In this document: in pieces, positions 43,656 to 51,455 of the stretch
How the letters are laid out: the number at the start of each line of letters is the position of its first letter
Position numbering within the stretch: the first letter of the stretch is position 1
From: DATJAJ01 sp035622335
GTDB lineage: Archaea; Thermoproteota; Nitrososphaeria; Nitrososphaerales; Gagatemarchaeaceae
Length of the DNA: 58,165 nt
Direction of reading: 5' to 3'
Assembly (NCBI GenBank): GCA_035622335.1
Contig: DASPVO010000089.1
Span: 1 to 58,165, forward strand
Notes under the pieces: generated by a model
The model's database searches: none
The model's input: only the letters and a program-made list of their open reading frames with translations
Told to the model about the DNA's origin: nothing
Program-made: the position numbers and the translations under genes

Positions 43656-44039
43656 GTGACCAAGGACGTTAGTGCACTCTTGAATCGACGAACTACGTTC
43701 GCGATTAGCCTCCTGGGAGGGCTTCTCTTCTTATTGGTTCCCTTCGTCCCTGACCCTAGTCTGTTAGCGTGCGATTATCCTGTAACGTGTCCTAGTAATC
43801 TCGGTGGACTGGAGTCCCTAGGTTACTTGTTTGTTCATTACGGGGCAACCTACCCCTTTGAATTTGGCTATTATGCTCCCGGGTTATCGTATCTGAACTC
43901 GATTGGTTCGTCAAACACTCTGGCAAATGCGCTCCTTCTAGGATTGATTGTGGCTCCAATTCTGGCCACATCCGCCCTCTTGCTGCGCCCTGTTCTGAGC
44001 AAAGGGCGAGATATCATGCGAAGACGCACCCCGACATGA
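43656..44039 (+). CDS. Hypothetical membrane protein
   Basis: 127 residues with two strong hydrophobic helices, about 13-31 (TFAISLLGGLLFLLVPFV) and 89-110 (NALLLGLIVAPILATSALLL), flanking an extracytoplasmic loop with a Cys pair (LACDYPVTCP) and many Tyr/Gly, and ending RRRTPT. GTG start after a TATA-like CTCTTAATAGTG. It is visibly richer in A/T than its neighbours, suggesting a recently acquired or weakly constrained gene. Confidence 0.55.
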   Translation: MTKDVSALLNRRTTFAISLLGGLLFLLVPFVPDPSLLACDYPVTCPSNLGGLESLGYLFVHYGATYPFEFGYYAPGLSYLNSIGSSNTLANALLLGLIVAPILATSALLLRPVLSKGRDIMRRRTPT

Positions 44040-44208
44040 ATGATTGATCTCATCGAACCAATTCTTCGGATCAGAGATCGTGAATTCGTGACAACGTGAC
44101 AACACGTTTCATGCACCAGGTGGTCACTTCGCGGACCGTCTTTCTGACTTCACTATGCTCGACCCAGCGAAATTGATTTTTATCCTATCCTAAGGCCTTC
44201 CTCCCGCT
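44040..44208. other. Intergenic stretch before proline dehydrogenase
   Basis: No ORF or RNA gene is seen. It holds an 8-base tandem duplication CGTGACAA at 44087-44102 followed by CACG, and a TATA-like GATTTTTATCC near 44175-44185 that fits as the promoter of the next gene. Confidence 0.4.
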
Positions 44209-45054
44209 TTGGGACTCAAGGACGCTCTGCTGCTTCGCGTGGCCAAGAGGTGGATATCAGGCGCCGACCTCGATTCGGCGATCAAGGACGCAGCCCGAGC
44301 AAACAAGAGGGGCATGCGCGTAGTCATAAACTACCTCGGCGAGGAGGTTACCCAGCCAGTCGTCGCCGATGCTCACCTGAGGCAGTACCTTAGCCTACAG
44401 GATGCGATAAGCATGAACAAGGTGGAGGGCTGCGCCTCGGTGAAGCTGACTCAGTTCGGGCTGGGGAGCGACGCCTCAGCCGCGGAGTCGCGTTTCGAGA
44501 GCGTGGCCGAGAACGCGGAGAGGCTCGGACAGCTCCTCTGGGTCGACATGGAGGGCTCAAAATTCACAGACGCCACCCTCCAGGTGTATTCGCGCGCCGT
44601 CTCCAAGCATCCGAAAGTGGGTGTAGCTTTGCAGGCGTATCTCAAGCGGAGCGAGTCCGACCTCAACAACCTGCTCGACGAAGGCGGGAGGGTCAGGCTC
44701 GTGAAGGGAGCTTACAGGGAGTCGCCCGAGATAGCGCTCCATGGACGTGAGTCCGTCAGAGAGAACTATCGGAAGCTGATGACGCTCCTCTTCGAGAGGG
44801 GAGAGAACTTCGCCATCGCGACCCACGACTCGCAGATGGTGGACGCTGCGAAGAAGCTGGCCGACGGCAAACATACGGTCTTCGAGTTCGAGATGCTGAA
44901 GGGCATAAGAAACGAGCTGAAGGAAGAGCTCGTCTCAACGGGGTACAGGGTGGTCGAGTACCTACCTTACGGAGAGGAGTGGTACGCCTACTCCCAGAGG
45001 CGGATGTCGGAGCATCCCAGCAACCTCGTCCTGCTGATCAGGTCCCTTTTCTAG
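44209..45054 (+). CDS. Proline dehydrogenase
   Basis: 281 residues, a monofunctional FAD-dependent PutA-type TIM barrel oxidising proline to pyrroline-5-carboxylate. Recognisable segments: CASVKLTQFG at strand 1-2, LWVDMEGSKFTDATL, VALQAYLKRSESDL, RLVKGAYRESPE, IATHDSQMV and FEFEMLKGIR, ending with YLPYGEEWYAYSQRRMSEHP where the RR pair binds substrate carboxylate. No P5C dehydrogenase gene is adjacent. TTG start. Confidence 0.94.
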   Translation: MGLKDALLLRVAKRWISGADLDSAIKDAARANKRGMRVVINYLGEEVTQPVVADAHLRQYLSLQDAISMNKVEGCASVKLTQFGLGSDASAAESRFESVAENAERLGQLLWVDMEGSKFTDATLQVYSRAVSKHPKVGVALQAYLKRSESDLNNLLDEGGRVRLVKGAYRESPEIALHGRESVRENYRKLMTLLFERGENFAIATHDSQMVDAAKKLADGKHTVFEFEMLKGIRNELKEELVSTGYRVVEYLPYGEEWYAYSQRRMSEHPSNLVLLIRSLF

Positions 45055-45155
45055 CCCGGTGAAAGTCTCCCGGCCTTGATTACGTGCTCAACTTGTATAG
45101 ACTCGTCCTTTGAAAATGGCTCCACCCACTTGAAAGGAACGAGGCCAAAAACAAA

Positions 45156-45332
45156 ATGACCGATTACAACAAGGGACAGATTTGGGGAGCCCTACGGAAG
45201 GCCTGGAAGGGATACAGGATCGCCAAAGTCCAGAACGACAACCCTAGGATGAGGGAGTATGCGACCCGTATCCGAACCCTTCAGAGCCAGCTGGGCGTTC
45301 CTCAAGCAAGTTTCCCCGATCTCGGAATGTAG
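45156..45332 (+). CDS. 58-residue basic protein, thaumarchaeal-type
   Basis: ATG GAC-less short frame encoding MTDYNKGQIWGALRKAWKGY at its start, then RIAKVQNDNPRM and a C-terminal SFPDLGM. It is strongly basic and helical in the middle. I associate near-identical short proteins with Thaumarchaeota genomes, where they are conserved but uncharacterised; this is from memory. It is flanked by about 100 bases of gene-free DNA upstream and by a clear hairpin-plus-T-run directly at its stop, which together support a real, separately transcribed gene. Confidence 0.72.
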   Translation: MTDYNKGQIWGALRKAWKGYRIAKVQNDNPRMREYATRIRTLQSQLGVPQASFPDLGM

Positions 45333-45362
45333 AGGAGCACAAAACCTCCTCTCTCCTTTTTT
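45331..45362 (+). terminator. Hairpin with T-run after the 58-residue protein
   Basis: A perfect 7-base stem AGAGGAG/CTCCTCT around an 8-base loop (45331-45352) is followed by CTCC and six T (45357-45362). It overlaps the stop codon of the small gene and ends 2 bases before the stop of the convergent regulator. It would terminate the plus transcript. Confidence 0.7.
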
Positions 45363-45364
45363 GA

Positions 45365-46012
45365 TTACTGAGAGGCTAGTTCCTCTTCCATCTGGTCAAC
45401 TATCTCGCCCACGACCTCTTGCTGCAGACCCAGAGTCCGCGAGATGTCGTCGATGCTATCGCTCTGCTCCTTCAGCAGGTAGTGTAGAACGTTCCTTCGG
45501 TCGGCAGCACTGAGGACGCCGCTCAGTCGCACGGCTTCGCGCATAGCCATGTTCCGTATGTAGAGCAGCACGGCCCGTCTCTCCTCCATCTCCTTTAGCT
45601 TGGCATCCACCTCGCTTATCACCTGGGTGAGAGGCTTGATCTTCGTGGCTTCGTCCGGGTACCTCATGACATCGTTCATCCTCCCGGCGAGCTGAGCCTG
45701 CTCGAAGTCCTGGTCTCCCGGCCTCGAACCAAATGAAAAAACCCTCGCCCTGAACAGGCTCGGGGAGATGTCTATCGTCACGGACACGCTCTTGGCGAGC
45801 AGGTATTCCTTTCTCTGGGGTCCTCTGGGACTGTCTTCCAGCACGGCGCTCACCAGCCCCGCGTCTTCCATGCTCCCTAGGTGCTTCGCGATCAGCTGCT
45901 GGCTTAGCCCGAGGTCCTTTGACAACTGCAGCTGATAGTTAGGCTCCTCGCTAAGCCGGGCGATTATCTTCCGCCTCGTCGGGTTCTCCACCGCCCCGAG
46001 CACAGAGTCCAA
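45365..46012 (-). CDS. ArsR-type winged-helix transcriptional regulator
   Basis: 215 residues. The N-terminal winged helix LDSVLGAVENPTRRKIIARL, with NYQLQLSKDLGLSQQLIAKHLGSMEDAGLV (residues ~25-54) as the recognition unit, is of ArsR/HTH_20 type. A central segment and a helical C-terminus (MEERRAVLLYIRNMAMREAV; a second HTH-like DISRTLGLQQEVVGEIVDQM) suggest dimerisation. No metal-binding cysteine box is present. TTG start at 46012 is tentative. It is divergent from the gamma-glutamyltransferase gene. Confidence 0.88.
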   Translation of the reverse strand: MDSVLGAVENPTRRKIIARLSEEPNYQLQLSKDLGLSQQLIAKHLGSMEDAGLVSAVLEDSPRGPQRKEYLLAKSVSVTIDISPSLFRARVFSFGSRPGDQDFEQAQLAGRMNDVMRYPDEATKIKPLTQVISEVDAKLKEMEERRAVLLYIRNMAMREAVRLSGVLSAADRRNVLHYLLKEQSDSIDDISRTLGLQQEVVGEIVDQMEEELASQ

Positions 46013-46077
46013 GTCATCCGAATTCAGCTCAGCAACCCTCTGGCGCGGCGCAGCCTTCTGCGCTCCTTGTCAATCAG

Positions 46078-46145
46078 CCGATATTTTTGGCCGTTCGGTG
46101 TATAAATGTCTTGTCGATATCGAGTACAAAACGCCAATATCGCGG
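46078..46145. promoter_or_regulatory. GATAT-type repeats and TATA box between regulator and ggt
   Basis: Three related sites flank the promoter: CCGATATT (46078-46085), a perfect palindrome TCGATATCGA (46114-46123) and AATATCG (46136-46142), the first and third being inverted copies of each other. The ggt TATA box TATAAATG lies at 46101-46108, so the palindrome sits right at the expected transcript start. This is a plausible operator for the adjacent winged-helix regulator; binding is inferred only. Confidence 0.4.
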
Positions 46146-46163
46146 CGCAGAAATCGAAGTCGC

Positions 46164-47672
46164 ATGACGCTTAGCAAGACGTTCTTTTCCCAGCATGCCG
46201 GGTTGGCCACCGAGCAACCCCTTGCGTCTTTGGCGGGCCTGGACATCCTCCGAAGGGGTGGGAACGCGATCGACGCCGCCGTCGCAGCCAGCTTAACTCT
46301 CTGCGTAACCCTCCCGAACTGCTGCGGGCTAGGAGGGGACTTCTTCGCGCTCGTCTACGAGGCGAAGACGGGCAGGGTCCACTGTCTGAACTCCAGCGGG
46401 CCCGCCCCTTCTGGACTCACGCTCGAGCTCTTGGCATCCAAAGGAGAAGAGCGCGTCCCTCTCTACGGCCCCCTCTCTGTCGTTGTGCCCGGTTACGTCG
46501 CGGGAATCTCGGCCCTCCACAAGAGGTTCGGCAAATCCAATTTCGAAAAATCCTTCTCCTCCGCAGTCACGTACTCAAAGAAAGGCTTCCCCGCTTCAGA
46601 AGGACTCGCGAGGTCGATACGTGCCGTCGGGAGCGGATTCAGTGACTCAGCGAAATCCGTCTACATTCCCACTGGCAAGCCTCCTTTTGCAGGAGACACC
46701 ATAGCGCAGAGTAGCCTTGGCCGAACCATCGAGGCCGTTGCGAGGGGTGGAGCGGAGGCGTTCTACAACGGACCGCCAGCAGAACAGATCGTCGGCCGCT
46801 TGAATGACTCCGGCATACCCGCCCAGAAGAGGGACTTCCGCACCTTCAGACCGGAGTGGGTGGCGCCACTTCGCCTCAACTACAGAGGCACGGAGGTCTA
46901 CGAGTTCCCTCCGAACAGCATGGGCGCGACGTCCCTTCTGATGCTCAAGGCTCTAGAGTCGCACGACCTTTCAAGGGCCAAACCCCTCTCCTGGGAGAGG
47001 GTCAACACGATGATGAAGGCTGCCGAGATGGCCTATACTCGCAAGGACGCGATTCTGGGCGACCCGAGGTTCGGAGACATCGACCTCGTTTCCTTCATGG
47101 ATCTAGAAGGCCAAGCAGAAGTGAGCACGAGCCGAGCGAAGGAGGGCGACACCACCGCCTTCTCGGTGATTGACGGCGAGGGCAACATCGTCTCCGGAAT
47201 CCAGAGCCTCTTCCACCACTTCGGCTCAAGAGTCTTTGTGGAGGGGTGCGGAGTGATGATGAGCAACAGGGGCGCTGGCTTCAGCACCAGCGGTCCGAAC
47301 AAGCTCGAGCCGGGCAAGAGGCCGCTCCACACCCTATCGTCGATGCTCCTTGACTCTGGGGACGGGCCATCCACGTCGATTGGATGCAGCGGGGGAGACC
47401 TCCGCCCCATGCAGCACGCCCTCTTCGTCACCAACATCGTCGACTACCACATGTCTCTCGAGCAGGCGATCGACCATCCTAGGTTCCTGAGGACCGGTCC
47501 TGGGCAGATGCTCGCGGAGGGCGGATACGGAGACCTAAGCGGGCTCCCCTACGAGATACAGCGCCTCCCTCACCCCGGCCCCACAGGGGTCTGTCAGGGG
47601 ATCCAAGTCCTCGACGGCTCGCTCGAGTCGGTCTGCGACGTGAGGGGCGACGGTCTCCCTTCAGGCTACTGA
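46164..47672 (+). CDS. ggt: Gamma-glutamyltransferase family protein
   Basis: About 502 residues of the Ntn-hydrolase gamma-glutamyltranspeptidase/cephalosporin acylase family. ASLAGLDILRRGGNAIDAAVA and CGLGGDFFALVYE form the large-subunit start; the self-cleavage site is KEGDTTAFSVID, where the second Thr would become the N-terminal nucleophile of the small subunit; GVMMSNRGAGF and GCSGGDLRPMQH follow. No signal peptide is seen, so it is probably cytosolic. The frame extends to 46098, but that codon is part of the TATA box; ATG 46164 is used. Confidence 0.9.
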   Translation: MTLSKTFFSQHAGLATEQPLASLAGLDILRRGGNAIDAAVAASLTLCVTLPNCCGLGGDFFALVYEAKTGRVHCLNSSGPAPSGLTLELLASKGEERVPLYGPLSVVVPGYVAGISALHKRFGKSNFEKSFSSAVTYSKKGFPASEGLARSIRAVGSGFSDSAKSVYIPTGKPPFAGDTIAQSSLGRTIEAVARGGAEAFYNGPPAEQIVGRLNDSGIPAQKRDFRTFRPEWVAPLRLNYRGTEVYEFPPNSMGATSLLMLKALESHDLSRAKPLSWERVNTMMKAAEMAYTRKDAILGDPRFGDIDLVSFMDLEGQAEVSTSRAKEGDTTAFSVIDGEGNIVSGIQSLFHHFGSRVFVEGCGVMMSNRGAGFSTSGPNKLEPGKRPLHTLSSMLLDSGDGPSTSIGCSGGDLRPMQHALFVTNIVDYHMSLEQAIDHPRFLRTGPGQMLAEGGYGDLSGLPYEIQRLPHPGPTGVCQGIQVLDGSLESVCDVRGDGLPSGY

Positions 47673-47703
47673 GTGACTAGCCCAAAACGACTTTCACAAT
47701 CGG

Positions 47704-49641
47704 CTACTCGGTCAGGCCCAACTTCTTGACGAAAGCTTGGAATCTAGGGTCTTCGCGGAACCCATGGTTGTTGATGTCAACGTTAACCCAGCGCAGTCCG
47801 GGGGAGTGCTCCGAGTAACACTTCTCAAGCCACCGGAGCGCCTCGGTCGTCTCTCCCAATCCCGCATAAGCCCTTGCGACAGGGAGGGGGTCGGTCCCGC
47901 GCTGCTCGTAGGACCTTACGAGTTCGGCGACTATCTCTTTCGCCTCGTCCCGCCTTCCTGCCTTTGTCAGTGCGAGCACTAGGTCAGGAAACGCATCTGG
48001 GTTGGCGCGTTTTTCCATCTCGATGCTCTTCTTGATTTGGTCAACAGCTTCCTCGTACCTTCCCAATTCGACGTAGGTCCATCCAATGTTTCCTCTGGCA
48101 AAGGAGTTGCGCGGGTCCAATGAAACCGCCTTCTGGAACAGCTCGAGAGCCCTTTCTGCGTTGCCACCGGAAAGGAGAACGGTCGCACCTGTGTTGAGCG
48201 TGGCCAGCGACAAGGGGTCTAGGTCAAGCATCCATTGAACTTCCGCGTTCGCCTTCTCGAACTGTCTCCTGCTGACGAAATCGACCGCCGCGAACTGGTG
48301 GGCGTTGAGACTGTTCGGGTTTATCTCCAGCGCCTTCTTTATCTCCTTACGTGACGCGTCGAATTCGAGATTCCGTTCGTGAACCAGGACCATCGCAAGA
48401 TGCGCTTCGGCGAGTGACTCGTCGAGCTCGATGGCCTTGTTTGCGAGCTCCTGGACCTTTGCTGACGCGACCTTCGCCGTGATCACCCCATGGAAGCCCA
48501 AGTCCGAGTAGACCATCGCCATCTCCACGTAGGGCAGGACGAAGCGCGGGTCCCTTTGGATGGCCTGCTCAAAGAATCCTATCGCTGTCATCCCCTCTTC
48601 TTCTGACCCTGAAATCATGTGCGCCCGTCCCTTCATCTCGAGCGTGTGCGCCTCTTGGTCCGTCGTCGGAACCCGCGCGATCTTTTCCTTCTGCGCCTCG
48701 ACCAGCCTTATCTTCAAGGCGGCCGCGACGTTCTGTGCAACGTCGCTCTGTATCGCGAAGACATCCTCCAAGCTCCTGTCGTAGTTTTCTGCCCAAAGGT
48801 GCCTGTCGCTGTTCGCGTCAATCAGCTGCACGGCCACCCTCACACGATTCCCCGCCTTTCGCACGCTTCCCTCAAGGAGCGTCCCGACGTTCAGCTCTCT
48901 GCTTATCTCCGCAGCGCGCTTCGTCTGGTTCCGATACCCCATCACGGAGGTGCGGGAGATCACGCTCAGTTCAGGAACCTTTGACACCGCGGAAATCAAC
49001 TCCTCGGTCATGCCGTCCGCGAAGTACTCCTCGGATGGATCGGAAATCATGTTGACGAGGGGCAGGACCGCAATTCTTCGGCTGTCCATTCTTGACTGTC
49101 CAACAGATTTGCTCTCTTCCCACGGCATCACCAGCCTGTACACTTCGACCGGCGTTTCAACGTTCTTCAGCGCCTGAGCGCCCATGCTCTCCATCGGGAG
49201 CTCGAGCTTGTTCTGAACCTGGTCAAAGACCTGGCGCGTGATGCAGACGCCCCCGGCCTCGGCAAGCGGCTCGACCCTGGACGCCAAATTGACCGCGTCG
49301 CCGGATATGTCCCCCTGAGATTCCACGACGTCGCCCAAGTGGACGCCTATCCTGAGCCTAGCCCTATTCTCCGCCGGGACGCCTATGTTGAACTCCCTGA
49401 TCGCCCTCTGGATGTCGTATGCGCACCTCACCGCGTCGAGCGCGTTCGAAAACTCGACCATGAAGGCATCGCCGATCGTCTTTACCTCTCTGCCAGAGTG
49501 CCTGGCGAGTATCGGTCTGACGATCTTTCTCTGCTCCTCAACCAGCGCGAGGGAGAGGGATTCGTTCCTCTGCCCCAGGGCAGTGTAGCCGACCATGTCG
49601 GTGAACATTATGGCGGCCAGCCTTCTTTGTCCTTGGGACAA
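47704..49641 (-). CDS. Class III nucleotide cyclase with TolB-like and TPR domains
   Basis: 645 residues, no membrane helix. Residues ~8-170 form a class III cyclase domain with metal motifs FTDMVGYTAL and IGDAFMVEF and a C-terminal DAVNLASRVEPLA. Residues ~185-320 resemble the FlgO/TolB-like segment found after such cyclases (RIAVLPLVNM, YFADGMTEELI, LLEGSVRKAGNRVRV). From about 340 onward there are several TPR units (for example FARGNIGWTYVELGRYEEAV). This architecture is common in soil bacteria and unusual in archaea, suggesting transfer. Whether it makes cAMP is unproven. TTG start. Confidence 0.9.
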   Translation of the reverse strand: MSQGQRRLAAIMFTDMVGYTALGQRNESLSLALVEEQRKIVRPILARHSGREVKTIGDAFMVEFSNALDAVRCAYDIQRAIREFNIGVPAENRARLRIGVHLGDVVESQGDISGDAVNLASRVEPLAEAGGVCITRQVFDQVQNKLELPMESMGAQALKNVETPVEVYRLVMPWEESKSVGQSRMDSRRIAVLPLVNMISDPSEEYFADGMTEELISAVSKVPELSVISRTSVMGYRNQTKRAAEISRELNVGTLLEGSVRKAGNRVRVAVQLIDANSDRHLWAENYDRSLEDVFAIQSDVAQNVAAALKIRLVEAQKEKIARVPTTDQEAHTLEMKGRAHMISGSEEEGMTAIGFFEQAIQRDPRFVLPYVEMAMVYSDLGFHGVITAKVASAKVQELANKAIELDESLAEAHLAMVLVHERNLEFDASRKEIKKALEINPNSLNAHQFAAVDFVSRRQFEKANAEVQWMLDLDPLSLATLNTGATVLLSGGNAERALELFQKAVSLDPRNSFARGNIGWTYVELGRYEEAVDQIKKSIEMEKRANPDAFPDLVLALTKAGRRDEAKEIVAELVRSYEQRGTDPLPVARAYAGLGETTEALRWLEKCYSEHSPGLRWVNVDINNHGFREDPRFQAFVKKLGLTE

Positions 49642-49740
49642 GTCCTACAACTCCCGTTGAACTCTTTCGCTTCGATAAATCAGTTGTGGGGTCGCCGGGC
49701 CAGCATCCGGGGTCTCGCTCAATTCGCGCGAGTCTAATAC

Positions 49741-49847
49741 CGGGCCCGGTGGGATTTGAACCCACGACCTCTGCGAGCTCGGCTCACTACAGCTTAGGAG
49801 GATCGGCGAGACGCTCTGCCGCGCTGTCCGTACTGCGCTACGGGCCC
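49741..49847 (-). tRNA. tRNA-Arg(CCT) with two non-canonical introns
   Basis: Minus strand: acceptor GGGCCCG/CGGGCCC, D-arm GCGC-AGTACGGACA-GCGC, T-arm GTGGG-TTCAAAT-CCCAC. A normal anticodon arm appears only after removing 14 bases (49802-49815) after position 30, giving stem GCAGC/GCTGT around CTCCTAA with anticodon CCT at 49796-49798. The variable loop (49766-49788) has 23 bases; deleting 18 leaves AGGTC. Thus one intron interrupts the anticodon stem and one the variable loop. Exact junctions in the second are ambiguous. A TATA-like AGATAATACTC lies upstream. Confidence 0.82.
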
Positions 49848-49888
49848 AACCCCCGCCCGACCCGACAGAGTATTATCTCTTCCCAGGG

Positions 49889-50335
49889 CTAGCCGACGAT
49901 GTCGAACTCTATCTCGAGCTCCCTCTTCGCGTTCCTGAACCTCGGCTTGCCGATCGCGATCTGACCTATCTGCCCGGTTGTCTCGACGTGCCTTTCTATG
50001 CAGCAGTTGGCGTTCCAGTCTTGAATCAGCACAATCCTCAGCCTCTCCACCCCGGCCGGGACTGGGAACGCGTCATAGATCTTCTGCCCGAAGTGGTTCT
50101 CCGCTTCGCTCCTGTCCATCTCGAACTCCGCAATCTCGACGTCTTCCATCACCTTGTCGTTAGCGGCCCTCCCGACATCGGCCACCTCATCCTCGGTCGC
50201 CTGCCTGTCGAACCGGACGGTGAGCCTACCGTGCCTCCCCGACACGTAGGTCGACGTCGTCATCTCGGCCCCCAAGACCTTCACCACCGCCCCCTTCACG
50301 ACGTGCAGCGCTGAATGAGTGGGGACCTCGCTCAA
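49889..50335 (-). CDS. AlaX-like alanyl-tRNA editing domain protein
   Basis: 148 residues corresponding to the second additional domain of alanyl/threonyl-tRNA synthetases. Zinc ligands appear as THSALHVV (HxxxH) and CCIERHVETTGQIG (CxxxH), the AlaX hallmarks. Such proteins hydrolyse Ser- or Gly-tRNA-Ala made in error. TTG start immediately after the stop of the upstream reductase, so probably one transcript. It is located next to a tRNA gene, which may be coincidental. Confidence 0.85.
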   Translation of the reverse strand: MSEVPTHSALHVVKGAVVKVLGAEMTTSTYVSGRHGRLTVRFDRQATEDEVADVGRAANDKVMEDVEIAEFEMDRSEAENHFGQKIYDAFPVPAGVERLRIVLIQDWNANCCIERHVETTGQIGQIAIGKPRFRNAKRELEIEFDIVG

Positions 50336-51346
50336 CTAGAGCCTCGTCGCTATCTTGTAAAAGTCGGTGAGACGAGTCTCGAGGCCGTACCTCTCCGTGT
50401 TCGTGTGCATGTACCAGTAGATCGCGAGCAGCGTGGGCCACATCCTCGCCATGCTAAATTTTTCCTCGACCTTCGACTTCACGAACCGGTACACCTTCGC
50501 GTAGATCTCGTAGTGCTTCAGTACCTCCCTCCTGTAGCCCTCCATGTCGTCCATGTGGTCGACGAATATGTTGACGCACTGCATGCTCGGGATTATTCCC
50601 TCACCGAGCATCGGATAGACGGTCCCGATCGACTCGCCCACCCCAACGACCTTCCCCTCCGAGAAGGGCTGACAGTAGAGCGGCGGAGTAACGCGGACCG
50701 GCCTCCCTATCCTCCTCACCACCTCGCAGTGGTACTTCCTGACGAACTCGTCCAGCTCCCCCCTGTACCTGCCTCTGAGGTCTCCCGCACCGACGTGCGC
50801 CATCCCGTCTCCAAGAGGGAAGTACCACCAGTATCCTGTGATGTTCTCGTAGGGCCTTATCACGAAGTCGTCATACGGCAGTTCCTTCGACTTCACCTGA
50901 TACTCCAGCGAGGGTATCACCATGTCTCCCTGTACCTTCGGGAGGAGCGACCTGTGCATCCCGGTCGCGTCCACGACCATGTCGAAGTCCTTGAAGTTGC
51001 CATCGACCTCCTTCATCTGCGAGCCCCAGTGAACGTTCTTGCCCTTGATCATGTCGTGGGTCAGCGCGTGCTTGTCGTAGGTGACCAGACCCCGGAGGCT
51101 GATGTCCAGCTGCTCGTCGCCCAAGTCGACGATCATCTTCTTTCCGGTGTGGAGCACGTAGTCGTCGAAGTTGAAACCGGCCTGTTTGACGAGGCTCTTG
51201 ATGTAAGGCTCGCTCGTCCCCCAGGCGCAGACCGTGTACCAATTTTCCTCACTCCGCATCTCGAAAGCCTCTACCTGGTGCTCCGCGGGGATGCGGTTGA
51301 GGAGGTAAGCGCCTGCCACGCCGGCTCCAACGACCGCGACTTTCAA
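50336..51346 (-). CDS. FAD-dependent geranylgeranyl reductase family protein
   Basis: 336 residues. N-terminal FAD-binding VAVVGAGVAGAYLLNRI, then WWYFPLGDGMAHVGAGD and GESIGTVYPMLGEGIIPSM, the flavin-contact motifs of the geranylgeranyl reductase group, which saturates isoprenoid chains of archaeal lipids or quinones. A sequence YTVCAWGTSEPYIKS near residue 40 resembles the Cys-containing loop of archaeal members. TTG start about 26-35 bases from a TATA box. It is first in an operon with the AlaX-like gene. Confidence 0.88.
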   Translation of the reverse strand: MKVAVVGAGVAGAYLLNRIPAEHQVEAFEMRSEENWYTVCAWGTSEPYIKSLVKQAGFNFDDYVLHTGKKMIVDLGDEQLDISLRGLVTYDKHALTHDMIKGKNVHWGSQMKEVDGNFKDFDMVVDATGMHRSLLPKVQGDMVIPSLEYQVKSKELPYDDFVIRPYENITGYWWYFPLGDGMAHVGAGDLRGRYRGELDEFVRKYHCEVVRRIGRPVRVTPPLYCQPFSEGKVVGVGESIGTVYPMLGEGIIPSMQCVNIFVDHMDDMEGYRREVLKHYEIYAKVYRFVKSKVEEKFSMARMWPTLLAIYWYMHTNTERYGLETRLTDFYKIATRL

Positions 51347-51370
51347 GCGTGCGATGCGAGACCCGCGGCC

Positions 51371-51383
51371 TATGTATATTTAT
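51371..51383. promoter_or_regulatory. TATA region of the reductase, divergent from citrate synthase
   Basis: TATGTATATTTAT on the plus strand; on the minus strand ATAAATATACATA lies about 25-37 bases before the reductase TTG. The plus-strand citrate synthase has its own element CTAATATACC at 51423-51432, about 24-33 bases before its ATG. Confidence 0.5.
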
Positions 51384-51455
51384 GGCCGGTCCACATCGTG
51401 AAAGAGGTTACAACCCAATCTCCTAATATACCCGGGTTACCTGGTATCCCTGAGA

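Noticed and set aside
44087..44102. Tandem CGTGACAA duplication as a regulatory or mobile-element signal.
   Set aside because: Only two 8-base units, no flanking structure; too short to interpret beyond a note.
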